Assembly (NCBI GenBank): GCA_021159785.1
Contig: JAGHDU010000161.1
Span: forward strand, 1-8,096
Direction: 5' to 3'
Source: Staphylothermus sp.
Lineage (GTDB): Archaea > Thermoproteota > Thermoprotei_A > Sulfolobales > Desulfurococcaceae
DNA length: 8,096 nt
Shown here: positions 1-6,702 of the stretch, in pieces
Numbering within the stretch: position 1 is the stretch's first letter
Layout: every line of letters begins with the position of its first letter
Notes under the pieces: model-generated
Databases searched by the model: none
What the model saw: the letters and a program-made list of their open reading frames with translations, nothing else
What the model was told of the DNA's origin: nothing
Position numbers and translations under genes: made by a program

Positions 1-534
1 AGCTTCGGTGACATCACTTATTAGTTCCTCGAGATTGTATATATGGTAATATCTCCGTCCCCACTTATCCACAATAACGATATCATTCTCACCTATTTCT
101 GTAACAAGATATTTTTTCTTCAAAATATTTAGATCGGGAGACCAAACAGTTACAATTAATACACCGCTATTTCTGAGTAATGACCATGCTTTTCTTAGTA
201 TGTAGATCCTACATTCTCTTCCTGGTATGTTATGGAGAAATGCCTGCATATATATTGTATCAAAATAGTTCTGATTAAATGGAGGTGTTAATGCATCTGA
301 CACTATTTTCATTAAGTATTTATCATGCTCTATTTCTTCGAGCACATCTCCAACCATGTCTAGTAATATAAGTTGAGTGATACTTTTCTTCATGAAGAAA
401 TAGTATCTAGTAGTAGATGCATAGCCGCATCCAATATCGAGTACTATTCCCTTGAGATATTTGTCTAAGAGAACGTGCTTCCATGGTGTTCTTCTATAAT
501 ATTTTCCACGCTTCATGAACCACTCAATATTCAT
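1..534 (-). CDS. Class I SAM-dependent methyltransferase, Trm9-like style (C-terminus beyond window)
   Basis: The frame is open from an ATG at 534 to the window edge (178 codons, no stop), so the C-terminus is missing. The translation starts MNIEWFMKRGKYYRRTPWKH. It carries methyltransferase motif I as VLDIGCGYAS (about residues 31-40), an acidic end of strand 2 in LILLDMVGD, a motif-IV-like segment FDTIYMQAFLHNIPGRE, and LLRNSGVLIVTVWSP, matching the usual 'LLRPGG' strand-5 region. The R..PW before motif I and the 'VW' after strand 5 recall Trm9/ALKBH8-type tRNA wobble-uridine methyltransferases and related Methyltransf_11 proteins; the substrate cannot be told. Motif I lacks the third glycine of GxGxG (Ala here), which is unusual. 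No SD is visible before the ATG. The same frame stays open upstream to a TGA at 601-603 without another ATG, GTG or TTG, so 534 is the only standard start. It lies 56 bases downstream of nikR and may be co-transcribed with it. Confidence 0.85.
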   Translation of the reverse strand, partial: MNIEWFMKRGKYYRRTPWKHVLLDKYLKGIVLDIGCGYASTTRYYFFMKKSITQLILLDMVGDVLEEIEHDKYLMKIVSDALTPPFNQNYFDTIYMQAFLHNIPGRECRIYILRKAWSLLRNSGVLIVTVWSPDLNILKKKYLVTEIGENDIVIVDKWGRRYYHIYNLEELISDVTEA

Positions 535-590
535 TTTAAGAAAGTCTTCGTATTTATTCCAACAATATTCATCACTTACAAAGCCATTCC

Positions 591-998
591 CTATACTGGC
601 TCACCCAATAAACTGGTTCTTACGGCAAGGACTCCTTTAACATTCATTAATTCATTAACAAAGTTCCTGATTTTGCTAGAATCTCCTTTAACGACAATTA
701 CTTGCAAACATTTATCCTTACTTAGATGAACATGCAATGAAGATATTATTTCTTCAATATACTTGTGCTGTATATCTGTTAATTTCTCATCAACATTGCC
801 TACATCATGATTATATATAATCATAATAACGCCTACCACTCTTCCCTCTATTCTCCACTTATGTTCAGATATAAATAATTGTAAGGCTTCTTGTATGATC
901 TTTGATCTACTCGTAATCCCTAACTGTTTTGATAATTCCTCTAACTCTCTTGCAAGATCTCCTGGTACATATACTCCGAACTTTATTGATTTAGTCAT
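591..998 (-). CDS. nikR: NikR-type nickel-responsive transcriptional repressor
   Basis: This 135-residue protein has the two-domain NikR layout and the usual NikR length. Residues 1-50 are a ribbon-helix-helix DNA-binding domain: the strand KFGVYVP, then helices LARELEELSKQLG and SRSKIIQEALQLFI. Residues 54-135 are the ACT-like nickel-binding and tetramerisation domain. The square-planar nickel ligands known from E. coli NikR (His76, His87, His89, Cys95) line up with His78, His89, His91 and Cys97 here, in IQHKY, LHVHL and DKCL. The VVKGD segment that follows is also typical. By family knowledge it binds operator DNA when nickel-loaded and represses nickel uptake or nickel enzymes. No nickel transporter or nickel enzyme is encoded in this window. 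The ATG at 998 follows a weak SD-like GGTTGAG. A perfect palindrome lies between a TATA-like box and the start, suggesting autoregulation. The identification is firm; the target genes are unknown. Confidence 0.95.
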   Translation of the reverse strand: MTKSIKFGVYVPGDLARELEELSKQLGITSRSKIIQEALQLFISEHKWRIEGRVVGVIMIIYNHDVGNVDEKLTDIQHKYIEEIISSLHVHLSKDKCLQVIVVKGDSSKIRNFVNELMNVKGVLAVRTSLLGEPV

Positions 999-1009
999 TA
1001 ATACTCAAC

Positions 1010-1025
1010 CATTATATGTATAATG
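1010..1025. promoter_or_regulatory. Candidate operator: perfect 7-bp inverted repeat upstream of nikR
   Basis: CATTATA-TG-TATAATG is a perfect inverted repeat with a 2-base spacer, 11 bases upstream of the nikR start codon. It lies just downstream of the TATA-like element at 1030-1036, the classic position for an archaeal repressor that blocks RNA polymerase recruitment. The bound protein could be NikR itself. The half-sites do not match the E. coli NikR consensus (GTATGA with a 16-base spacer), so the assignment is inference. Confidence 0.5.
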
Positions 1026-1029
1026 TAGG

Positions 1030-1036
1030 ATAAAAA
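1030..1036 (-). promoter_or_regulatory. Putative TATA box of nikR
   Basis: On the minus strand the sequence reads TCCTTTTTATCC, giving a TTTTTAT element centred about 35 bases before the nikR ATG. A start site 25-27 bases downstream would fall near 1007, giving a very short leader. The T-rich run lies 4-10 bases beyond the stop codon of the upstream asparaginase gene, so it may also help terminate that transcript. Confidence 0.4.
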
Positions 1037-1040
1037 GGAA

Positions 1041-2000
1041 TTAAGGCTTGAAATCAGTAACAATTTCTCCTTCTCTAGATACATAACCTATTAGCATAGC
1101 TTCTGTGTTATACGCCCATCCGATTTCTCCATCTTTGCTAACCGCTATGAATCCCATTGTATTCGTTCCTACTAATTCATTCGCATGCTTGATTACCTCG
1201 TTGATAGCATCTTTGAATTTCATACTTTGTCTAACTAACTCTGAAAGCATTCTACATGGCATGGTTTCTATGATCCTTTCTCCAAATCCTGTTGCACTAC
1301 ATGCAACATTTTCATCAGCATAGAAACCTGCGCCAGGTATTGGTGAATCACCAATTCTTCCTGGAAGCTTAAAAATGACACCACCTGTACTTACTGCAGC
1401 TGCCAATACTCCATTATCATCTACTGCCACTGCGCCTACGGTGTCAGAAACATCCATTATTTCTTTCACAGCTTCTAGATAATCCTTGTTATTTTCAATA
1501 AATCTCCATATACCTTTCCAGAACTCGCTTTTGATTTCTCCTTTGAAGAGTTTCTGGAGACCTTCATAGTATCTCTCTATTACGTGCTTCGGTGGTGGTG
1601 GAAGTAGTGGTAATTTCTTAGCTACTGCTAATTCGTCTGCTCCATAACCACCAATTATTATATGTGGGGTTTCTTCTGCAACAATTCTTGCAAGTATGAT
1701 GGGGTTCTTTGTCCGAGTAACTCCGGCGACGGCTCCTAGCAATCCATTAGAGGTCATAATACCTGCATCAAGTGTTCTATTACCTAGAATATCTGGCACA
1801 CTTCCGACACCTGCATTTAGATATCCCGAGTCTTCCATACATTTTACAGCATAAACTACTGCTTCAATAGCGCTACCTTTTTTGATTAATTCAGTCCATG
1901 CCTCAGCAGTGCATTTTTTCATGGTTTCTAGTGCTTTTTCTTTGACTTTTGAAGCCCTCCAACTACCTGCACCACCATGGAGGATAAGGGCTTTAACCAT
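1041..2000 (-). CDS. Isoaspartyl peptidase/L-asparaginase, plant-type (Ntn hydrolase, Asparaginase_2)
   Basis: This 319-residue protein has the full length of the IaaA/EcAIII family, which cleaves isoaspartyl dipeptides and L-asparagine in the cytoplasm. The N-terminus has the family motif LHGGAGSW (residues 7-14), and NAGVGSVPD with LDAGIM (residues 62-82) is the usual alpha-subunit core. Autoproteolysis is expected before Thr187 in SDTVGAVAVD, producing the catalytic N-terminal threonine of the beta subunit. The other active-site residues are visible: Thr205 in STGG, Arg215 and Asp218 in GRIGDSP, and Thr237-Gly238 in SATGFGE. The C-terminal WAYNTEAM matches the family's 'NTEGM' end. A linker with four prolines (LPPPPKH, about residues 133-139) begins the variable region before the cleavage site. 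The ATG at 2000 has a GGTGAT SD five bases upstream, which fixes the start. The gene is divergent from the membrane protein gene at 2096. The likely role is repair or degradation of isoaspartyl-damaged peptides, which matters at high temperature, and asparagine use. Confidence 0.95.
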   Translation of the reverse strand: MVKALILHGGAGSWRASKVKEKALETMKKCTAEAWTELIKKGSAIEAVVYAVKCMEDSGYLNAGVGSVPDILGNRTLDAGIMTSNGLLGAVAGVTRTKNPIILARIVAEETPHIIIGGYGADELAVAKKLPLLPPPPKHVIERYYEGLQKLFKGEIKSEFWKGIWRFIENNKDYLEAVKEIMDVSDTVGAVAVDDNGVLAAAVSTGGVIFKLPGRIGDSPIPGAGFYADENVACSATGFGERIIETMPCRMLSELVRQSMKFKDAINEVIKHANELVGTNTMGFIAVSKDGEIGWAYNTEAMLIGYVSREGEIVTDFKP

Positions 2001-2095
2001 TTATTATCACCACATTATATAGATACAGCATATATAATCATGCTCACAAATAATCTAGATCCAAGACTAGAATAATAATTAATCGGTGAATAGAA
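2001..2095. promoter_or_regulatory. Divergent promoter region between asparaginase and membrane-protein genes
   Basis: This 95-base AT-rich region drives two divergent genes. GGTGAT on the minus strand (2006-2011) is the SD of the asparaginase gene. GGTGA on the plus strand (2085-2089) lies six bases before the membrane-protein ATG. A near-symmetric TATATAAT block at 2031-2038 could act as TATA box in either direction, with start sites near 2008 (minus) and 2060 (plus). A weak inverted repeat, TCTAG (2054-2058) with CTAGA (2067-2071), lies in the plus-strand leader and could be a protein site or chance. Confidence 0.55.
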
Positions 2096-3430
2096 ATGAA
2101 TATAGAAGAACGAACACTTTCCGGTTTAGAAAAGCTTATTTCAATAATGAAGTTCGAGAAAGAGAAAATACTACCACACATCATTCCGGGGATAATGCTC
2201 TTCATATCGTTGCCTGCTTATGCATCAGTCCTATACAATGTTTATTTGGGAAACTATGATCCCTCAAATCTATCAAGTTTATGGTATACACGTTTAGCTA
2301 CATTATATATTGGATACATATTATCTTCGTCCTACTCAATATATAGGATATACAAATTACTGCATAGACACCTCATTGACAGCGGGATAATAAGTTATTA
2401 TTGGTTAAAGAAAATCAACGATATCGACTCTATTACTAAGCTCTACAAAGCAGGGTTATTCAAACGAGAATTACCTTCATCCATTACTGTCTTCTTGATA
2501 ACACTACTTAGTGGTGGCTTAGCATATCCTATCTTCCTATATATAGCGGAGAAAAACCTAAGAAACCATGCCTATGGTGAGGAAACAAAATTCATCAATA
2601 GACATATAACCAATTTAATAGGTATAGAGCATGGATTGCTCTTCTTCGCAGCAACAATACTAACTATGGGTCTCTACCTTGCTTATTGGGGATATAGAGC
2701 CATTAATGTTTACAACAAACATATCGAGATCATCCATAGAAATCATCCTGAACTACCACAGCCTCAATACAGCGTCTCAATTTGGTATGAAGACAACATT
2801 CCTGTATTATTGCTAGCCTTAGTTTTCTCGGGAATAGTCTTTTATGGGCTAGCAGGTCTTATTGGTTTACCATGTTATTTACCAAGCGTAATAGGATATG
2901 GGGCATTACTAGGTTATGTAGCTTTAAGGCATAGATATGATAGTTTTTCAAAGCAAGTGTTATTAACATATGCGTTCATTTACGTAGCCTTTTTATCGAC
3001 AGCTGCAATAGGCTTTATAGACGCCCCAGTTTATACTGATTTTTACAAAACAATCCAAGAGCAATTATCAAGTATGCATTCTTATGATTTCTTCAACTTA
3101 ACGCTGAATATATTTTTCAACAATTTGGGTATATCCATAGTAGCAATATCCCCGCTTATAGGCTCTATATACATGGGTCTAGGACTCGGCAATTCAGGCT
3201 TAATGTATGGGATAGCATTAACCATAGGTCTACTAAAGGGTGATTTATCACTACTCGCACTACCTATAATGCCTCATGCAATTTTAGAATTATTTGCGTA
3301 TTCAATATTTATAGTAGTATCTACGAGAATAGTGTTTGAAGAAACAAGAAAAATATTAAACAAGCTATTATTTGGGATCATAGTATTACTATTGGCAGCT
3401 GTAGTAGAGTCATTACTAATTGTCTCATAA
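2096..3430 (+). CDS. Polytopic membrane protein with SpoIIM (DUF95)-like C-terminal domain
   Basis: This 444-residue integral membrane protein has about ten or eleven hydrophobic segments, near residues 28-48, 63-85, 128-150, 178-200, 233-256, 260-276, 287-307, 342-363, 366-384, 388-410 and 424-443. The C-terminal part (about 285-444) resembles the SpoIIM/DUF95 family: FNNLGISIVAISPLIGS, then a GLGNSGLMYG segment, then the signature MPHAILELFAYSIF with P393, H394 and E398 (family 'PHGxxE'). The N-terminal half contains two segments like DUF4234 membrane proteins, GGLAYPIFLYIAEKNL (140-155) and MGLYLAYWGYRAINVYNKH (191-209). These could be an internal duplication. Function is not known; archaeal SpoIIM-like proteins are uncharacterised or suspected of membrane transport or remodelling. 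The ATG at 2096 has a GGTGA SD six bases upstream. The gene is the only one on the plus strand and ends one base before the convergent gene's stop codon. The SpoIIM call rests on motif recognition; the DUF4234 call is weaker. Confidence 0.8.
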   Translation: MNIEERTLSGLEKLISIMKFEKEKILPHIIPGIMLFISLPAYASVLYNVYLGNYDPSNLSSLWYTRLATLYIGYILSSSYSIYRIYKLLHRHLIDSGIISYYWLKKINDIDSITKLYKAGLFKRELPSSITVFLITLLSGGLAYPIFLYIAEKNLRNHAYGEETKFINRHITNLIGIEHGLLFFAATILTMGLYLAYWGYRAINVYNKHIEIIHRNHPELPQPQYSVSIWYEDNIPVLLLALVFSGIVFYGLAGLIGLPCYLPSVIGYGALLGYVALRHRYDSFSKQVLLTYAFIYVAFLSTAAIGFIDAPVYTDFYKTIQEQLSSMHSYDFFNLTLNIFFNNLGISIVAISPLIGSIYMGLGLGNSGLMYGIALTIGLLKGDLSLLALPIMPHAILELFAYSIFIVVSTRIVFEETRKILNKLLFGIIVLLLAAVVESLLIVS

Positions 3431-3431
3431 A

Positions 3432-5654
3432 CTATTTTTTAGGCTCTATAACTACGACTTCATATTCATTTACTTTGTTAACAGGCACAATTAACCACTC
3501 ACTATTCATAGTATATTCATAATTGATATTAGACAGCGGTGAATACACCTTAACCTGCGACTCTATAATATTCTTCGAAATCTTTATCTTTACATTACTC
3601 ACTGGAATAACTTCCCGAACAGGATGAACAGCTTCAACACTACTATAAGGTGGCAGAGGCTGTTTAATCCTACCTATACCCATAGCCATAATTCTTTGGT
3701 TATATGTATGATTTAGCAAATGGACAATGACTCTATCCCCTTGTGTAAATATCGAAGAATGAACCGTCTCAGGTGCTTCAATGTATATCTCGGGCTCGTC
3801 TGCCAAGTATAGTAACGTGTTTTTTATCAATTTCCTGTAAACTGGTACGCCAGTACGCCAGTAATGCCTACCAAGTTGACCTGAGAAATATATTGATGAC
3901 CCATTACCATATTTATTTTCTATTATTGCGGGTAGATCCACTGTGGTGCCTGATGCAGGTGGTGATCTTCCAAGTGTATATTCATGACCCCAACTAGTTA
4001 TTGGAACACCCACTCTAGCTAAAACTTTACCAGTTATATAATCAGTTATAGCATGCCATCCCATATTTGGAATAGTTCTAGTTGCAATGAATTCGTAACT
4101 CATATCACCCCATAGGATTACTCGTTTATCTATGCCCTTAAACAAGGGATGTTTCTTTCTTAGTTCTAGTATTATGTAGCTCCATGGGCTACGTAGAACG
4201 CCGATAAATCTAGCACCAATTACTTCTGGATAATAGTAATCATACCTTCTTATACAATACTCATCCCTAGTAGATGATAAATATGTTGATAATATGCTAC
4301 CACCTTCTTTGACGTATTTCTTAATAGCATCACCTATTAATGATTCCATACATACATGGTTCGCTACAATGATTGTTTTGTACTTAGATAACGTATTTGG
4401 GTCACTTGCATCTCTTTCTGCAATAAATTCTACTGGTAAATGCTCATGTACTAGGGCATAGTACATTCCTCTAATTTCATCAACATAACGTTCTGGATGT
4501 TCACGGCCATAATAATCTCTCGTTCTATTTGACACAATTATCCCTGCATATGTATATGGTTTAGTATCTTCTAGGTATTCTTCGATACTTTCTAATTCCT
4601 TGTAGACCTCAGCTACTGCATCAAGTGCCGTGGGATCCTGTATATAACTTATCGAGAATATGAGCATCCAAGGAGAGCCACCTCCTAGAACGGCTTCTCT
4701 TAATCCTTGTTTTATGGCAATAGGTGTTGATGACATCACGGTTCTGTATAAGTGGAAATAGTTTCTGCTACTCCAAACAGGTTTGCCTCCGCTCATAGCT
4801 TTTGTTAATTTAGTCATCTCGGTTATGAAGCCTGGTGGTTGGTGATCTACCTCGCTACACTCGGCAAACACTACATCTAGATAGTTTCTGGCAAGTTCTA
4901 CTACCCTATTAGTTCTACCAGCCCATCCTCCTGGATGACTATTATACATGAATAGTACATCTGGATTAGTAGACTTAGAAACTTCATACAAATCCTTTAT
5001 TCTTTGAACAACTACCCTGTATCTCCATTCCCAGAGTTCCCTCCACCTACTATCAGTCCAGTTCGGCTCTTTCGGCATATCATATTCGTGTTCTTCTCTG
5101 AATTTTCTTCGACACCATTCGCAGTAACAAGCTCTTTCTACGTCTGGTTGATACCTAAAACTATCCAAGAAAATTCCGTCAACTTTGAGTCCGTGAGACT
5201 CAATTATTTCTTTCTTCACGTGTTCAATGAATGGGCTATTGATACAGAGTTGGGGCCATTCTGGCTCATAGTGTTCTTGCTGAAACGGTACGTGTTCTAA
5301 GAGAATAATTTCTCCATTTTTATTTACTTGAGCCCAGTCGCTGTGTTTATGGTATAAGTACTTGTTAGCTGTATGACCGACCATAACAACTACTTTGATC
5401 CCTCTCTTTTTCCCTTCTTTAACAGCCTCTCTAACAATATCATTTACCATCTTGGGGTGCTGGGGTCCTACTCTCCCTCCTTTGTAAAATATTCTTCCCC
5501 ATGGGTCTCTTGCAAAGATTACTAAGACGTTTGCGTGTAGACTTTCAGCTAAGTCTACTAGCTCTTTCCCTGTGATTAACGGGACATATCTTCCATAACG
5601 ATCTTCTATGTTGAATTGTACTACTCTAACGGGTTTTTCCCACCATTTAGTCAA
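3432..5654 (-). CDS. Glycoside-hydrolase-like protein: TIM barrel (GHL6-like) with beta-galactosidase trimerisation-like domain
   Basis: This 740-residue protein has no signal peptide or membrane segment, so it is probably cytoplasmic. The N-terminal part (about 8-350) looks like a glycosidase TIM barrel: VVQFNIEDRYGR at strand 1, GIKVVVMVG, VDGIFLDSFRY with Asp164 as a possible catalytic residue, and VVFAECSE with Glu265 as another. The CYCEWC cluster (176-181) followed by RRKFREEH is typical of the hypothetical glycosyl hydrolase 6 group and relatives. Residues about 370-480 (KTIIVANHVCMESLIGDAIKKYV) resemble the glutamine-amidotransferase-like trimerisation domain of GH42 beta-galactosidases. 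The C-terminal 120 residues look like a beta-sandwich. The substrate is unknown; a beta-galactoside or fucoside is possible but unproven. The start is TTG at 5654, supported by GGTGAT at 5658-5663; no ATG is available nearby. It lies 67 bases after the ROK kinase gene, suggesting one operon for releasing and phosphorylating a sugar. Confidence 0.8.
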   Translation of the reverse strand: MTKWWEKPVRVVQFNIEDRYGRYVPLITGKELVDLAESLHANVLVIFARDPWGRIFYKGGRVGPQHPKMVNDIVREAVKEGKKRGIKVVVMVGHTANKYLYHKHSDWAQVNKNGEIILLEHVPFQQEHYEPEWPQLCINSPFIEHVKKEIIESHGLKVDGIFLDSFRYQPDVERACYCEWCRRKFREEHEYDMPKEPNWTDSRWRELWEWRYRVVVQRIKDLYEVSKSTNPDVLFMYNSHPGGWAGRTNRVVELARNYLDVVFAECSEVDHQPPGFITEMTKLTKAMSGGKPVWSSRNYFHLYRTVMSSTPIAIKQGLREAVLGGGSPWMLIFSISYIQDPTALDAVAEVYKELESIEEYLEDTKPYTYAGIIVSNRTRDYYGREHPERYVDEIRGMYYALVHEHLPVEFIAERDASDPNTLSKYKTIIVANHVCMESLIGDAIKKYVKEGGSILSTYLSSTRDEYCIRRYDYYYPEVIGARFIGVLRSPWSYIILELRKKHPLFKGIDKRVILWGDMSYEFIATRTIPNMGWHAITDYITGKVLARVGVPITSWGHEYTLGRSPPASGTTVDLPAIIENKYGNGSSIYFSGQLGRHYWRTGVPVYRKLIKNTLLYLADEPEIYIEAPETVHSSIFTQGDRVIVHLLNHTYNQRIMAMGIGRIKQPLPPYSSVEAVHPVREVIPVSNVKIKISKNIIESQVKVYSPLSNINYEYTMNSEWLIVPVNKVNEYEVVVIEPKK
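3435..3440 (+). terminator. T6 tract, probable terminator of the membrane-protein gene
   Basis: A run of six T residues begins five bases after the TAA stop of the membrane-protein gene. Short oligo-T tracts are the main intrinsic termination signal in archaea. The tract lies inside the last codons (Lys-Lys) of the convergent gene, so terminated plus-strand transcripts would overlap that gene's 3' end only slightly. Confidence 0.45.
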
Positions 5655-5657
5655 ATA

Positions 5658-5663
5658 ATCACC
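5658..5663 (-). promoter_or_regulatory. Ribosome binding site fixing a TTG start
   Basis: GGTGAT on the minus strand lies three bases before the TTG start of the glycoside-hydrolase-like gene. It is the same hexamer used five bases ahead of the asparaginase ATG. It supports TTG at 5654 as the true start. Confidence 0.7.
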
Positions 5664-5711
5664 ACAGGGGTACTTTATTTTCTTACATGATTGTTGATTT
5701 TCTATCGTATC

Positions 5712-5720
5712 CCTATATAG
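5712..5720 (-). promoter_or_regulatory. Possible internal TATA box before the glycosidase-like gene
   Basis: CTATATAGG on the minus strand begins two bases after the ROK stop codon. It would place a start site near 5690 with a leader of about 35 bases. It may allow separate expression of the glycoside-hydrolase-like gene, but such AT-rich motifs are common in this DNA. Confidence 0.3.
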
Positions 5721-5721
5721 T

Positions 5722-6702
5722 TTATATCGTTGTTTTCTGTATTCGTAGGAGCTCTGCAGGGGGTTTAATTGCTACAGCCAATGCTCCATACAAAACAATG
5801 TCTTCTCCTAATGGAGTTGTCTCTATTCGCGGCATTTCAGTAACTGCATTCTTTTTAGCGTATCTAATCATGGGTTCTCTCAATATATCGATGTTATTTA
5901 GATAAACACTTCCCCCAATTGTGATTATTTCTGGATCATATGAATTGATCACGTTAGCTAATCCTGCTCCGGACGCCTTCACTATTTTTTCTACCACATA
6001 TTTTGCAAACATATCGTTTTCTCTATAGCATTGAAATAATCTAGGTGGTGTAATTTCTCCCTTCATTGATTCTTCATAACATTTTGTCTTAAACATACCA
6101 GGGTTTCTTCTTGCCAAGATCATTGCTAGTCTTGGTATATTTGCTCCTCCAGCAAATGATTCCCAATGTCCGTATCCTCCACAACCACATGGAATATCAC
6201 TATCATAATCAACTACTATATGACCGATCTCATGAGCGTTTCCGAGCTTCCCAATTAATAAGTGGTCATCAACTATAATTCCACCACCAACACCTGTACT
6301 TATGGTGATGTATACTATATTCGAATAATCCTTACCCAGGCCAAACATTTTCTCCCCTAAAACACCTGCCATTGCATCATTGAGGACATAGACCGGTTTC
6401 TTCAACCATTCTTCAAGTGGCGTCTTTAATTCAACACTCTCTATGTTAAGGTTAGTTGGATTCACTACCTTACCCATCCGTATATCCAGAGGTCCAATGG
6501 TTCCAATACCTATGCTTTCAACTTTATCAATGAATGAACCATAGCTATTGATTATACATTCATATATCTTTCTAGCTATTATGAGTGAATTACCAGTCTT
6601 AGGTGTTAGGAAGACTTTTTTATCGATTAAACCATTAGTGTCACCAATAGCCACTCGAGTCTTTGTAGCTCCAATATCGACTGCTATGAAGTACTTATTC
6701 AA
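5722..6702 (-). CDS. ROK-family sugar kinase (glucokinase-like)
   Basis: This 326-residue protein has the usual length and layout of ROK kinases, which phosphorylate glucose, fructose, allose or N-acetyl amino sugars with ATP. The phosphate-binding loop is VDIGATKTR (8-16). The catalytic base Asp109 lies in VLNDAMAG, and the second phosphate motif is STGVGGG (135-141). The sugar-binding and zinc segment is HEIGH (157-161), where Glu158 contacts sugar and His161 binds zinc. The ROK signature C-x-C-G-x-x-G-C-x-E appears as CGCGGYGHWE (172-181): Cys172 and Cys174 are kept, but the third cysteine is His179. The adenosine motif appears as IITIGGSVYLN (259-269). The start is TTG at 6702, directly after an in-frame TAG and six bases from the strong SD GGGGTGGAG. 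Sugar specificity cannot be read from the sequence. It precedes the glycoside-hydrolase-like gene in the same direction, consistent with sugar salvage. Confidence 0.92.
   Translation of the reverse strand: MNKYFIAVDIGATKTRVAIGDTNGLIDKKVFLTPKTGNSLIIARKIYECIINSYGSFIDKVESIGIGTIGPLDIRMGKVVNPTNLNIESVELKTPLEEWLKKPVYVLNDAMAGVLGEKMFGLGKDYSNIVYITISTGVGGGIIVDDHLLIGKLGNAHEIGHIVVDYDSDIPCGCGGYGHWESFAGGANIPRLAMILARRNPGMFKTKCYEESMKGEITPPRLFQCYRENDMFAKYVVEKIVKASGAGLANVINSYDPEIITIGGSVYLNNIDILREPMIRYAKKNAVTEMPRIETTPLGEDIVLYGALAVAIKPPAELLRIQKTTI

Noticed and set aside
540..576. GTGATGA on the minus strand (570-576), a perfect box C as in archaeal C/D box small RNAs.
   Set aside because: No CTGA box D or second C'/D' pair was found within the following 60 bases, and the stretch lies between or inside coding sequence.
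475..729. Plus-strand open frame, and similar ones at 1105-1323, 3773-3997, 5004-5300, 5687-5905, 6548-6757, 6980-7234 and 7567-7896.
   Set aside because: All lie mostly opposite well-supported minus-strand genes, have no recognisable domains and show no SD sites that I could see; they are antisense shadows.
998..1012. A four-codon upstream reading frame (ATG GTT GAG TAT TAA) whose stop overlaps the nikR ATG.
   Set aside because: The predicted transcription start near 1007 lies inside it, so it is probably not transcribed in full; its ATG comes from the palindrome.
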